64,000 bases of DNA from Lachnospiraceae bacterium (GTDB lineage: Bacteria; Bacillota; Clostridia; Lachnospirales; Lachnospiraceae). A program made the translations under genes and the position numbers. This document shows, in pieces, positions 26,886 to 35,756 of this stretch (position 1 is its first letter; each line of letters starts with the position of its first letter). Below the pieces are notes generated by a model. The model was not told where the DNA came from. It saw only the letters and a program-made list of their open reading frames with translations, and searched no databases. The DNA is taken from positions 1 to 64,000 of the forward strand of contig JAFQUB010000045.1 of the NCBI GenBank assembly GCA_017408735.1, read 5' to 3'.

Positions 26886-27689
26886 ATGAATAAAAAAGAA
26901 GTTTTGATAGTAAGTGTGGGAACTGGTGATAGTAGCAGACATAAGACAATAAGGGCTATTGAAGAAAAAATAGAGTCCGTATTCAGTTCTTTTTTAGTAA
27001 GACATGCATTTACCAGCCAAATTGCCATTGAACATATAAAAAGAAATGATAATGTTAGGATAGACAATGTAAAAGAGGCATTGGAGCGTGCGGTAGAGAA
27101 CGGAGTAAAACAATTAGTAATCCAGCCGACGCATTTAATGAAAGGCCTGGGGTATGTTGAATTAACAAAAGATATTTCCGGTTATTCCAACGAATTTGAA
27201 AAAGTTGTTATTGGCGAACCGTTGTTAAGCAATGAAGTTGATTTTGAAAAAGTAATAAAGGCAGTAACAGGGGAAAATGCACAATATGATGACGGGAAAA
27301 CAGCGATTTGTCTTGTGGGTCATGGTACGGAAACAGATGCTAATGAGGTATATGTTAAACTGCAGAAGATGCTTGCAAAATCGGGATATACAAATTATTA
27401 CATAGGAACGATAAAAGCAGCTCCAACATTAGCGGATGTAATGGGAGCAATTCGGGCGAGAGAATACAAGAGAATAGTATTGCTGCCACTGATGATTGCA
27501 GTTGGAAATCATACAAAAAAAGATATTGCAGGAGAGAAAGAAAGTTCTTGGAAGAAAACCTTTGAAAATACAGGGTATGAAGTGGAATGTATATTTCGGG
27601 GGTTAGGTGAATTGGAAGCTATTCAGAAGCTGTTTGCAGAACATACACAAGTTGCAGTGGAAAAATTAAAAGGGAATGAAAATGAATAA
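26886..27689 (+). CDS. cbiK: Sirohydrochlorin cobaltochelatase, CbiK family
   Basis: Anaerobic-type class II chelatase, 267 aa. Seen: IQPTHLMKGLGY, the metal-binding His in LVGHGTE (His146) and the second in LMIAVGNHTKKD (His209), matching CbiK of Salmonella and relatives. It inserts cobalt (or another divalent metal in vitro) into sirohydrochlorin at the start of anaerobic cobamide synthesis. No other cobamide gene is in the window. There is no strong ribosome binding site (GGGAAAATAT before the ATG). The N-terminus KKEVLIVSVGTGDSS is normal for the family and carries no signal peptide. Confidence 0.88.
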   Translation: MNKKEVLIVSVGTGDSSRHKTIRAIEEKIESVFSSFLVRHAFTSQIAIEHIKRNDNVRIDNVKEALERAVENGVKQLVIQPTHLMKGLGYVELTKDISGYSNEFEKVVIGEPLLSNEVDFEKVIKAVTGENAQYDDGKTAICLVGHGTETDANEVYVKLQKMLAKSGYTNYYIGTIKAAPTLADVMGAIRAREYKRIVLLPLMIAVGNHTKKDIAGEKESSWKKTFENTGYEVECIFRGLGELEAIQKLFAEHTQVAVEKLKGNENE

Positions 27690-27720
27690 ACGTTTTGATG
27701 AAAGAGTGTAAAAGTAAAAT

Positions 27721-29571
27721 ATGGGAAAGAAAAATAACAAATGTCCATTTTGTGACAGTAAAATGGTTTTGAACAACAACAGATACAAATGTATAAAATG
27801 TGGATATTCTATATCCGATAGCAGTGTGACAGCTGGCAGCGGTCTGGGAACTGGCAGTAGTATAACCTCTGGAAGTACCGGTGGTAAAAAAATATGGAAG
27901 ATAGCAATACCAGCAGCAATCGTTTTGCTGGGAGGGGGTGGAGCAATACAGAAATATATGCCGGAACAAACGGTGTCAAGAGATTATGATTATGAAAATT
28001 ACGAAGATATCACAAGTGACTGGGAAGATGAATATGATACAGAACAGGAACAGGATAGTTACCTGCCGGAGTCAGAACTTTTTCAGAAATTCGTTTCAGA
28101 AGCTTTCCAAAAAGATTATACAGAAGTAACAAAAGAAGAATATGCAAGTATTACAAGCATTTGTCTGGGCAATGATTATGATATTACCTATAGCATTAGT
28201 GATGGGGAAGAAAACGTAATCTATTTTGGTGAATATCTGAGTGAAGATATGGAAGATTTAAAATGTTTTCCGGGATTGAAGAGATTAGATTTGTCAAATG
28301 CAATGTACATTTTATATGAAGATGATTTGAATGAATTAACAAATTTAGAAGAGATTGGTCTGAGAGAAGCGCCGGAAACATTTGCTGGTTTGATTTCTGA
28401 TAAGGAAAATATCCGAAGTATTACCATTGGAGATGGCTTTTCGATAGATTCTTTAAAGGGTATCGAAGAATTTCAGAATTTGGAAGCCCTTTATATAAAA
28501 GCGGGTCAAATTACAGAGCTAAGTAATTTAAGCAGTCTGGAACATTTGGAAACATTGGTAATTGAAGATGGGAGCCGGATAAATAATTTTGGGACACTGG
28601 CATCATTAAAAAATCTTAAGAAGATTTTGATTAGATCAGAAAATTTGAAGAATATAGATTTTATGGATGAAATGCCGCAGTTAGAGGATGTGGCAATCTG
28701 TGGAAGTGCCATAAAAAGCATAGAACCGTTAAGAAGTCATAAGGGTACTTTAAGACAGCTGACATTACTGGAAAATTATGATGTAACAGATTATAGTCTG
28801 GTAGATGAATTTACGGAACTGGAGGAAGCTTCTATAGGTGTCAGCTACGATGACATTCTGCCAACCTTTGCAGGAATGAAAAATTTGAAAAAACTTTATG
28901 TAGAAGGTGCAGATGATATTTCATTTGCAGGAAACGCTGTTAATGTAACAGAACTTACACTTTCTTATAGCAATCTGGAAAATCTTGCAGTTCTTAACAG
29001 GTTAAGCAATTTGAAAGAATTACATATTAATGATACAAAATCTTATACAAAAACACTGTCGCCATTAATGGAACTTACCGGGCTTGAAGTTCTGGATATT
29101 AGCGGAACGTATATATTTGGTTATGTAGAGGAATTGTTATCACTACCGAATTTACAGGAATTTTGCATGGATGGATGCCATGTAGCCTTTGATTTTAATA
29201 AGTTGACGGGAAACGAGAATTTAAAAATATTAAGTATGAATGAAGCAGAACTGATTAATTACGGAACGGAATATGATCCAAATGAGTATTACTCAAGTGG
29301 TGAAGGAACACAGATTGATGTTTCGAATTATGCTCAGGGATTTCAAAAGTTTCCTAATCTGACAGAACTTTATATGGTAGGGACAGGTCTGGAAAATATT
29401 GAATTTGCAAAAGGACTCTCTAAACTGGAAGTACTAAATATCTCAGATAATTATATTTCCAGTGTGGCACCATTAAAAGAACTGAAAAATTTGAAAATGC
29501 TGTGGTGCGAAGACAATGATATTACAGATTTGTCCGAGCTGGGAGAACACGTGAATATAATTGAAGAATAG
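27721..29571 (+). CDS. Zinc-ribbon, transmembrane, leucine-rich-repeat protein
   Basis: 616 aa, architecture rather than family recognised. A zinc ribbon with Cys8/Cys11 and Cys24/Cys27 is followed by a Gly/Ser-rich spacer, a transmembrane helix (about 59-75), an acidic linker to about 115, and then about 16-18 irregular leucine-rich repeats to the C-terminus (for example LKRLDLSN, LTNLEEIGLRE, LEHLETLVIED, LEVLDISG, LEVLNISDNYIS). The ribbon should be inside the cell and the repeats outside. Such zinc-ribbon-headed membrane proteins are common in Lachnospiraceae. The ligand of the repeat domain is unknown. No clear ribosome binding site precedes ATG 27721. Confidence 0.85.
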   Translation: MGKKNNKCPFCDSKMVLNNNRYKCIKCGYSISDSSVTAGSGLGTGSSITSGSTGGKKIWKIAIPAAIVLLGGGGAIQKYMPEQTVSRDYDYENYEDITSDWEDEYDTEQEQDSYLPESELFQKFVSEAFQKDYTEVTKEEYASITSICLGNDYDITYSISDGEENVIYFGEYLSEDMEDLKCFPGLKRLDLSNAMYILYEDDLNELTNLEEIGLREAPETFAGLISDKENIRSITIGDGFSIDSLKGIEEFQNLEALYIKAGQITELSNLSSLEHLETLVIEDGSRINNFGTLASLKNLKKILIRSENLKNIDFMDEMPQLEDVAICGSAIKSIEPLRSHKGTLRQLTLLENYDVTDYSLVDEFTELEEASIGVSYDDILPTFAGMKNLKKLYVEGADDISFAGNAVNVTELTLSYSNLENLAVLNRLSNLKELHINDTKSYTKTLSPLMELTGLEVLDISGTYIFGYVEELLSLPNLQEFCMDGCHVAFDFNKLTGNENLKILSMNEAELINYGTEYDPNEYYSSGEGTQIDVSNYAQGFQKFPNLTELYMVGTGLENIEFAKGLSKLEVLNISDNYISSVAPLKELKNLKMLWCEDNDITDLSELGEHVNIIEE

Positions 29572-29584
29572 GGAAAAATCAAGT

Positions 29585-29624
29585 TTTACAAAGACTTTAC
29601 AAAAACAGCAGAAAAAACTAATAA
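29585..29624 (+). promoter_or_regulatory. Pho-box-like repeat and promoter of the alkaline phosphatase gene
   Basis: Two TTTACA hexamers at 29585-29590 and 29596-29601 repeat with an 11-bp period, like the TT(A/C/T)ACA direct repeats bound by PhoP in Bacillus. The second also acts as a -35, with TAATAA at 29619-29624 after 17 nt. Its place before an alkaline phosphatase gene supports control by phosphate starvation. Confidence 0.6.
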
Positions 29625-29686
29625 ATCTCCTTTAAGATAAAAACGAATGAAAAGATGGTAAATCATGCGAAAAGGAGATTATGAAA

Positions 29687-31345
29687 ATGAAGAAAAAAAT
29701 TGTATCTATTTTATTGGCAGGAACCTTTGTGATGGTATCATTGGCTGGTTGTGGCAGTCAGGGAGAAAACGCAGCAGAACAGGTTCAGGCAGAAGCTGCA
29801 GTAGAAACTACAGAAGAATCAACAAAGGAAGCAATACAGGCAGAAGAAGTAGCAGAGCAGAAAGAAGGAATACCAAAGTATGTATTTCTGTTCATTGGTG
29901 ACGGAATGAGTTATCCACAGATACAGTTGACAAATTACTATGCAAACACAATGGTAAATCAGGGAAATGAAAAGAGTGTCAGTGTGGAAGATGAAGACAA
30001 AACAGTTTTAACCAGTGAAAATAAATTAAACATGATGAATTTTGATGTTTCCGGTTCTGCGCAGACTTATGACAGTACTTCTTTTGCACCGGATTCTGCC
30101 TCTACAGCAACTTCTATTGCAACAGGAAATAAGACTTGGAGCGGAAGTATTAATGTAAGCGAAGATTTTACACAGAAATATGAAACTATTGCAGAAAAAT
30201 TAAAGGCTCAGAAGGATTACAAAGTTGGTATTTTATCTACTGTAAACTTAAACCATGCAACGCCGGCAGCTTTTTATGCACATCAGGAATCCAGAAACAG
30301 TTACTATGAAATCGGTTTGGAAATGATTGAAAGTGGATTTGATTATTTTGCGGGTGGTGGTTTGAAACAGACTACAGGGGCTGAAGAAAATCAGGAAGAT
30401 TTATATACTTTAGCTGAAAATGCAGGGTATAAAGTTGTTAAAACACAGGCAGAAGCAGAGGCTTTAACAGCAGAAGATGGAAAAACAATTGTAATCGACG
30501 AACATTTAGCTGATGGCGATGCTATGGCATATGAACTTGACCGTCAGGAAAGTGAATGGTCCTTAGCTGATTATGTAGAAAAGGGAATTGAAGTATTAGA
30601 TAATGAAAATGGATTCTTTATGATGGTAGAAGGCGGAAAAATCGACTGGGCATGTCATGCAAATGATGCAGCTTCTACAATTACAGATACCATTGCATTA
30701 GATGATGCAGTTGGAAAAGCATTGGAATTTTATAATGAACATCCGGACGAAACTCTGATTATCGTGACTGGTGACCATGAAACAGGTGGTCTGACTATTG
30801 GATATGCAGGTACTGACTATGATACTTTTTTAACAAACTTTGAAAATCAGAAAATTTCATATGCAAAATATGATTCTGATTATGTAAGTGCTTACAAGGA
30901 AAACAAGACAGATTTCGATACCGTAATGAAAGATGTTACAGAATTATTTGGTTTACAGGTTCCAACAGAAGAAACTTCGGAATCAAGTAACCAGAAAGAC
31001 AGTGCAGACAAGCATCCAGAATCAGAAGATACAGGAGCACTTGTGATGACTACATATGAATATGAACAGTTAAAAGCAGCATACGAAACAACAATGTCAC
31101 GTACCGGAGAAGAAGAAGAAGAATTCGGTCAGGAAGAATATGTACTGTACGGAAGCTATGAACCATTAACTGTAACCATTACTCATATTTTAAATAATAA
31201 GAGTGGTATTAACTTTGGTTCCTATGCACATACAGGTTTACCGGTAGAAGTGTTAGCGGAAGGTGCAGGCGCAGAAAACTTTGACGGTTATTATGACAAT
31301 ACTGATATCTATAACAAGATGGCAGAATTATTAGAAGTACAGTAG
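29687..31345 (+). CDS. phoA: Alkaline phosphatase, lipoprotein
   Basis: Secreted alkaline phosphatase, 552 aa, which releases phosphate from organic esters outside the cell. Lipobox LAGC near residue 23 indicates a membrane-anchored lipoprotein, followed by a Glu/Ala-rich linker. Active-site features: IGDGMSYPQI, the nucleophile Ser in DSASTATSIATG, KIDWACHANDAAS, VTGDHETGG, and a late metal His in YAHTG. A low-complexity acidic insert (EETSESSNQKDSADKHPESE) lies near residue 430. ATG 29687 is chosen because AAAAGGAG is 9 nt upstream; ATG 29681 is only 3 nt from it. The yibE/F gene follows. Confidence 0.93.
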   Translation: MKKKIVSILLAGTFVMVSLAGCGSQGENAAEQVQAEAAVETTEESTKEAIQAEEVAEQKEGIPKYVFLFIGDGMSYPQIQLTNYYANTMVNQGNEKSVSVEDEDKTVLTSENKLNMMNFDVSGSAQTYDSTSFAPDSASTATSIATGNKTWSGSINVSEDFTQKYETIAEKLKAQKDYKVGILSTVNLNHATPAAFYAHQESRNSYYEIGLEMIESGFDYFAGGGLKQTTGAEENQEDLYTLAENAGYKVVKTQAEAEALTAEDGKTIVIDEHLADGDAMAYELDRQESEWSLADYVEKGIEVLDNENGFFMMVEGGKIDWACHANDAASTITDTIALDDAVGKALEFYNEHPDETLIIVTGDHETGGLTIGYAGTDYDTFLTNFENQKISYAKYDSDYVSAYKENKTDFDTVMKDVTELFGLQVPTEETSESSNQKDSADKHPESEDTGALVMTTYEYEQLKAAYETTMSRTGEEEEEFGQEEYVLYGSYEPLTVTITHILNNKSGINFGSYAHTGLPVEVLAEGAGAENFDGYYDNTDIYNKMAELLEVQ

Positions 31346-31364
31346 AATTAGAGGTTAAGAGAAA

Positions 31365-32516
31365 ATGAAGCAGCTTTTTCAAAAGCAGAAAACTGTTTTC
31401 ATTACTACCATAGTAGGTTTGATTTTAATTGGTATCCTCATGGCTATTCCAACGGGCTATGAGGATGCTATTATTTATCAGGGGACAGAACGTGCCATTG
31501 GTGAGGTAATAAAAACAGACAATTCTGCAATTATAAGTTCCGGCTTAATCCAATCGGGGGAACAGTCTTGTACCGTAAAAATTGAAAATGGAATATTTGA
31601 AGGTCGGGAATTAGAAGGCGTCAATTTCCTGAGCGGTTCTTTAGAAAAGGACAAAGTGTATGAAGTGGGTGACAGGGCATTGCTTACCATCAGTTTCGAT
31701 GGCCAGGAGATTAAGTCAGTAGTGATGTCAGACCATTACCGGTTGAATAAAGAAATTATTTTGTTGGCAATTTTTGCAGTGTTTCTTGTGATTTTTGCAG
31801 GTAAAAATGGTTTTCAGGCAATTCTTTCCTTTATTATAACAGTGTTAATGATATGGAAGATATTAGTGCCTTGTTATTTGAAAGGATATTCCCCAGTCTG
31901 GGTAGGAATTATTATCACTGCCATATTAACGGCAATTATCATTTTCTTTGTGTATGGAGTGGATAAGAGAACAGTAGCAGCAACCTCAGGAGCGCTGTTA
32001 GGTGTGATGACCACTTGTATTTTAGGTGTGGTATTTACAGATTTATTTCAAATCCATGGAGCTATTATGCCGAATGCAGAGTCATTGCTATATAGCGGTT
32101 ATCAGTATCTGGATTTGACCGCTATTTTTATGAGTAGTATTTTTATTGGAGCTTCCGGTGCAATGATGGACTTAGCTGTAGATATTACATCTGCTATCGC
32201 AGAAGTAGTAGAGAAAAAACCGGATATTAGAAAAAAAGAAGCAATTCTTTCTGGGATGAATGTAGGCCGGGCTGCTATGGGAACCATGACAACAACCCTG
32301 TTATTGGCATACTCCGGCGGATATGTATCCCTTCTTATGGTATTTATGGCTCAGGGAACACCAATTGACCATATTTTGAATTATAAATATGTGGCAGCAG
32401 AAGTGTTAGATACGGTGGTAGGAAGCTTTGGTCTGGTAACAGTAGCCCCATTTACAGCGGTAATGGCAGGGGTGCTCCTTACGGGAAGACGCAAAAAAGT
32501 AAAAGAAACAAAATAA
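31365..32516 (+). CDS. YibE/F family membrane protein
   Basis: 383 aa. An N-terminal helix (about 10-28) is followed by an extracellular beta-rich segment (about 30-125) and then about seven transmembrane helices. DLAVDITSAIAEV, LSGMNVGRAAMGTMTTTLLLAYSG and TVVGSFGLVTVAP are conserved family stretches. Function is unknown; the family is a predicted transporter or channel. It lies 19 nt after the phosphatase gene and may share its promoter. Confidence 0.88.
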   Translation: MKQLFQKQKTVFITTIVGLILIGILMAIPTGYEDAIIYQGTERAIGEVIKTDNSAIISSGLIQSGEQSCTVKIENGIFEGRELEGVNFLSGSLEKDKVYEVGDRALLTISFDGQEIKSVVMSDHYRLNKEIILLAIFAVFLVIFAGKNGFQAILSFIITVLMIWKILVPCYLKGYSPVWVGIIITAILTAIIIFFVYGVDKRTVAATSGALLGVMTTCILGVVFTDLFQIHGAIMPNAESLLYSGYQYLDLTAIFMSSIFIGASGAMMDLAVDITSAIAEVVEKKPDIRKKEAILSGMNVGRAAMGTMTTTLLLAYSGGYVSLLMVFMAQGTPIDHILNYKYVAAEVLDTVVGSFGLVTVAPFTAVMAGVLLTGRRKKVKETK

Positions 32517-32554
32517 AATCACAAAAAAGATACGTATAAAAATTGATAATCCAG

Positions 32555-32583
32555 TTGCATTTATAAAAATCTTATGATATAAT
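32555..32583 (+). promoter_or_regulatory. rpsB-tsf promoter
   Basis: TTGCAT at 32555-32560, 17 nt and consensus TATAAT at 32578-32583. Transcription should start near 32590, which leaves a leader of about 105 nt before rpsB. Confidence 0.8.
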
Positions 32584-32614
32584 ACTCGAGGCAAAAAAAC
32601 ACATGTGTGGATTT

Positions 32615-32645
32615 CAGACTGGTGCCTGCGTATGCGGGTGGTCTG
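32615..32645 (+). promoter_or_regulatory. Hairpin in the rpsB leader, possible S2 autoregulatory site
   Basis: An outer stem CAGAC/GTCTG (32615-32619 with 32641-32645) and an inner stem CCTGC/GCGGG (32625-32629 with 32634-32638) are separated by an asymmetric internal loop. Leaders of rpsB in several bacterial groups bind S2 or EF-Ts for feedback; this is the right place for such an element, but no known family was matched. Confidence 0.4.
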
Positions 32646-32694
32646 TTGGTAATCGGAAGCACATGAACGAAAACAACCAAATGGAGGAAAGAAA

Positions 32695-33423
32695 ATGAGC
32701 GTTATTTCAATGAAACAGTTACTTGAAGCAGGTGTACATTTTGGACATCAGACAAGAAGATGGAACCCTAAGATGGCAGAATACATCTACACAGAAAGAA
32801 ATGGTATTTATATCATTGACTTACAGAAATCTGTAGGTAAAGTAGATGAAGCTTACAAAGCAATTGCTGACATCGCAGCAGATGGTGGTACAATTCTTTT
32901 TGTTGGTACAAAGAAACAGGCTCAGGATGCTATCAAGACAGAAGCAGAACGTTGTGGAATGTACTATGTAAACGAAAGATGGTTAGGAGGTATGTTAACA
33001 AACTTCAAAACTATCCAGCAGAGATGTGCAAAATTAAAAGAAATCGAAACAATGATGGAAGATGGAACAGCAGATGTTCTTCCAAAGAAAGAAGTTATCG
33101 AATTAAAGAAAGAACTTGCTAAATTGGAAAAGAACCTTGGCGGTATCAAGAACATGAAGAAACTTCCGGATGCTATCTTTGTAGTAGATCCAAAGAAAGA
33201 AAGAATCTGTATTCAGGAAGCACATACATTAGGTATTCCGTTAATCGGTATCGCAGATACAAACTGTGATCCAGAAGAATTAGATTATGTAATCCCAGGT
33301 AACGATGATGCAATCCGTGCAGTTAAACTTATCGTTTCTAAGATGGCAGATGCTGTTATCGAAGCTAACCAGGGAGAACAGCTTGCTACAGAAGAAGTTG
33401 CAGAAGAAGCAGTAGCAGAATAA
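32695..33423 (+). CDS. rpsB: 30S ribosomal protein S2
   Basis: S2, 242 aa. Seen: [79 protein letters not shown] and [10 protein letters not shown], all family hallmarks. TGGAGG precedes the ATG. The C-terminal tail is acidic and Ala-rich. It is followed by tsf, the usual pairing. Confidence 0.99.
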   Translation: MSVISMKQLLEAGVHFGHQTRRWNPKMAEYIYTERNGIYIIDLQKSVGKVDEAYKAIADIAADGGTILFVGTKKQAQDAIKTEAERCGMYYVNERWLGGMLTNFKTIQQRCAKLKEIETMMEDGTADVLPKKEVIELKKELAKLEKNLGGIKNMKKLPDAIFVVDPKKERICIQEAHTLGIPLIGIADTNCDPEELDYVIPGNDDAIRAVKLIVSKMADAVIEANQGEQLATEEVAEEAVAE

Positions 33424-33452
33424 TTAGATTACTAAAAACGGAGGAATGAAAA

Positions 33453-34382
33453 ATGGCTATCACAGCAGCAATGGTAAAAGAATTAAGAGAAATGACCGGT
33501 GCAGGTATGATGGATTGTAAGAAAGCTTTAACAGCTACAGATGGTGACATCGAAAAAGCAGTTGAATTCTTGCGTGAAAAAGGACTTGCTACAGCACAGA
33601 AAAAAGCCGGAAGAGTAGCAGCAGAAGGTCTTGTTGCAACAACTCTTACAGAAGATGCAAAGAAAGCAGTAGTTGTAGAAGTTAATGCAGAAACAGACTT
33701 CGTGGCAATGAACGAAAAATTCCAGAACTATGTTGCAGAAGTTGCAGCACAGGCTTTAAATACAACAGCAACAGATATTGAAGCTTTCTTAGCTGAACCA
33801 TGGGCATTAGATACAAGCAAGACTGTAAATGAAGCTTTAGCAGCGCAGATTGCTGTTATCGGTGAAAACATGAACATCAGAAGATTTGAACAGATTACAG
33901 AAGAAAACGGTTTCGTAGCTTCTTACATCCATGCAGGCGGAAAGATTGGTGTTTTAGTAGATGTTGAAACAGATGTTGTAAATGATGACATCAAAGAAAT
34001 GGCTAGAAACGTAGCTATGCAGGCAGCTGCTTTAAAACCACTTTACACAAGCAGAGATGAAGTAGATGCTGACTACATCGAAAAAGAAAAAGAAATCTTA
34101 AGAACACAGGCTAAGAATGAAAAACCAGATGCTAACGATAAGATTATCGATGGTATGGTTATGGGACGTATCAACAAAGAATTAAAAGAAATTTGTCTTT
34201 TAGATCAGGTATACGTTAAAGCAGAAGATGGAAAGCAGATTGTAAGCAAATACGTTGAAGAAGTAGCAAAAGCTAACAACGCTAAGATTACAATCAAGAA
34301 ATTTGTTCGTTTTGAAACAGGCGAAGGAATTGAAAAAGTAGAAACAGACTTTGCTGCAGAAGTTGCTGCACAGTTAGGCTAA
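33453..34382 (+). CDS. tsf: Elongation factor Ts
   Basis: EF-Ts, 309 aa, the guanine nucleotide exchange factor for EF-Tu. Seen: the UBA-like N-terminus VKELREMTGAGMMDCKKAL, VEVNAETDFVAMNEKFQ, SYIHAGGKIGVLVDVE and MARNVAMQAAALKP. GGAGG precedes the ATG 29 nt after rpsB. A terminator hairpin follows at 34436. Confidence 0.99.
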   Translation: MAITAAMVKELREMTGAGMMDCKKALTATDGDIEKAVEFLREKGLATAQKKAGRVAAEGLVATTLTEDAKKAVVVEVNAETDFVAMNEKFQNYVAEVAAQALNTTATDIEAFLAEPWALDTSKTVNEALAAQIAVIGENMNIRRFEQITEENGFVASYIHAGGKIGVLVDVETDVVNDDIKEMARNVAMQAAALKPLYTSRDEVDADYIEKEKEILRTQAKNEKPDANDKIIDGMVMGRINKELKEICLLDQVYVKAEDGKQIVSKYVEEVAKANNAKITIKKFVRFETGEGIEKVETDFAAEVAAQLG

Positions 34383-34435
34383 TTAGCAAAATAAAAAGGA
34401 ATGCATACTGTCTGTATTAAGGCAGTTGTATATGG

Positions 34436-34482
34436 AAAAGCCCTTGGAATTGTCGGACTATCGGCGATTTTAGGGGCTTTTT
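34436..34482 (+). terminator. Terminator after tsf
   Basis: The outer 8-bp stem AAAAGCCC (34436-34443) with GGGCTTTT (34474-34481) encloses a smaller stem-loop. The T-rich 3-prime side is typical of a terminator. Confidence 0.7.
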
Positions 34483-34495
34483 GAAGTGGTGAAAT

Positions 34496-34636
34496 ATGGA
34501 AAAGAAAAAACATTTATACAGAGGAAAGAAAAACTTAGATTATGAGAACGCGTTTAGTGACAATAAAAAGAGCCAGAAAAAAATAAAAGAACATATGCGA
34601 AAAGTAAAAGAAAGTTTGTCGAAAGAAAATATTTAA
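34496..34636 (+). CDS. Possible 46-aa lysine-rich small protein
   Basis: An open frame of 46 codons beginning MEKKKHLYRGKKNLDY, with about 17 lysines or arginines, between the tsf terminator and the deacetylase gene. A weak AAGTGGTG site ends about 4 nt upstream of the ATG. Reading it as a gene explains the coding-like stretch in a 393-bp gap; the rest of that gap (34383-34495 and 34637-34775) holds the terminator, an AT-rich promoter-like zone and a strong hairpin. The family is not recognised. It could be a nucleic-acid-binding microprotein or chance. Confidence 0.4.
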   Translation: MEKKKHLYRGKKNLDYENAFSDNKKSQKKIKEHMRKVKESLSKENI

Positions 34637-34702
34637 AAAATTAATACTGTACGAATAACTGAAAATATGTTATTATATAGCATGGTACTTCGTGTTTAAG
34701 GG

Positions 34703-34735
34703 GATAAGGATAATCAGAATATGATTATCCTTATC
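34703..34735. other. Perfect 14-bp inverted repeat before the deacetylase gene
   Basis: GATAAGGATAATCA (34703-34716) and TGATTATCCTTATC (34722-34735) are perfectly complementary with a 5-nt loop, 40 nt before the start codon at 34776. Only TTT follows the stem, so it may be a weak terminator, a leader hairpin or an operator. Confidence 0.6.
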
Positions 34736-34775
34736 TTTAAGAGGTCAGAAAGAAAAGTCTATAACGGAGAGTAGG

Positions 34776-35732
34776 ATGGAACAAATTAATGACAAAAACG
34801 AAGAATTAGAAAGAAGAAAGAAGCGTGTAAAAAATTTAAAACACGCAATTATAATTACATTAATTGGTGTAATACTAATTCCTATCATTATGTGTATCTG
34901 CCTGTTGATAAAGGTAAGTACTATGCAAAAGCAGATTGATCAGTTATATGAAATGCGGGAAAATATACAAAAAGAAGAACAGCTGGCTCAAGAAGAGGCT
35001 AAAAAAAGAGAACAGATAGAAGCTGAAATTCTTGCAAGCAGACTTCCGGAAACTACAGAAACAGATGAAGCAGTTGAACAGGAAGGGGATGGAAGAAAAA
35101 AGGTTTATCTCACATTTGATGACGGACCAAGCACCGGAACTGAAGAAATCCTTGCAATTTTGCGGCAATATAATGTGAAAGCAACATTTTTTGTAGTTGG
35201 AAAAGAAGATGAGTATTCCATGGAGATGTACGAGAAGATTGTAGAAGAAGGGCATACACTAGGGATGCACTCTTATTCTCATCAATATAGTACCATATAT
35301 CAGTCTGTGGAAGATTTTGCAAAGGATATTGAACGACTGGAAAAACTGTTAAAAGAAGCGACAGGGGAAGATGTCAAATTGTTTCGTTTCCCGGGAGGAA
35401 GCAGCAATTTGGTAAGCAATATTGGTATGCAGGAATTTATTAAATATTTAAATGATGAAGGAATTACATACTTTGACTGGAATGTTTCCAGTGGAGATGC
35501 CACAAGCAAGTCTTTGGAACCAGAAGCACTGATTCAGAACGTGATTCAGGATGTGGGGATATATAGAAATTCAGTTGTCCTGATGCACGATGCCGTAGAC
35601 AAGCCAAACACTGTGGAAGCCCTTCCAATGTTGTTGGAGGAGTTACAGAAAATGGATGTGGACATTCTTCCGATTACAGAAGATGTAAAACCGATACAGC
35701 ATATCAAAGCAGATGAGTTGGAAAACAAATAA
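34776..35732 (+). CDS. Polysaccharide deacetylase (NodB domain), membrane-anchored
   Basis: 318 aa. Type II membrane orientation: a short cytoplasmic basic segment, a transmembrane helix (about 24-46), a Glu-rich coiled coil (about 48-90), then the NodB domain. Motifs: TFDDGPS (113-119), the metal-binding HSYSH (165-169), RFPGGSS, DWNVSSGD and LMHD near the C-terminus, so all five catalytic motifs are present. It likely removes acetyl groups from peptidoglycan or a surface glycan outside the cell. It is followed by the bactofilin gene after 24 nt. Confidence 0.92.
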   Translation: MEQINDKNEELERRKKRVKNLKHAIIITLIGVILIPIIMCICLLIKVSTMQKQIDQLYEMRENIQKEEQLAQEEAKKREQIEAEILASRLPETTETDEAVEQEGDGRKKVYLTFDDGPSTGTEEILAILRQYNVKATFFVVGKEDEYSMEMYEKIVEEGHTLGMHSYSHQYSTIYQSVEDFAKDIERLEKLLKEATGEDVKLFRFPGGSSNLVSNIGMQEFIKYLNDEGITYFDWNVSSGDATSKSLEPEALIQNVIQDVGIYRNSVVLMHDAVDKPNTVEALPMLLEELQKMDVDILPITEDVKPIQHIKADELENK

Positions 35733-35756
35733 AAGGGAGAGAATGGAGGAATACAG

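Noticed and set aside
29665..29901. A 78-codon frame overlapping the start of the alkaline phosphatase gene
   Set aside because: Out of frame with the well-supported phosphatase and Arg/Ser-rich; a shadow frame.
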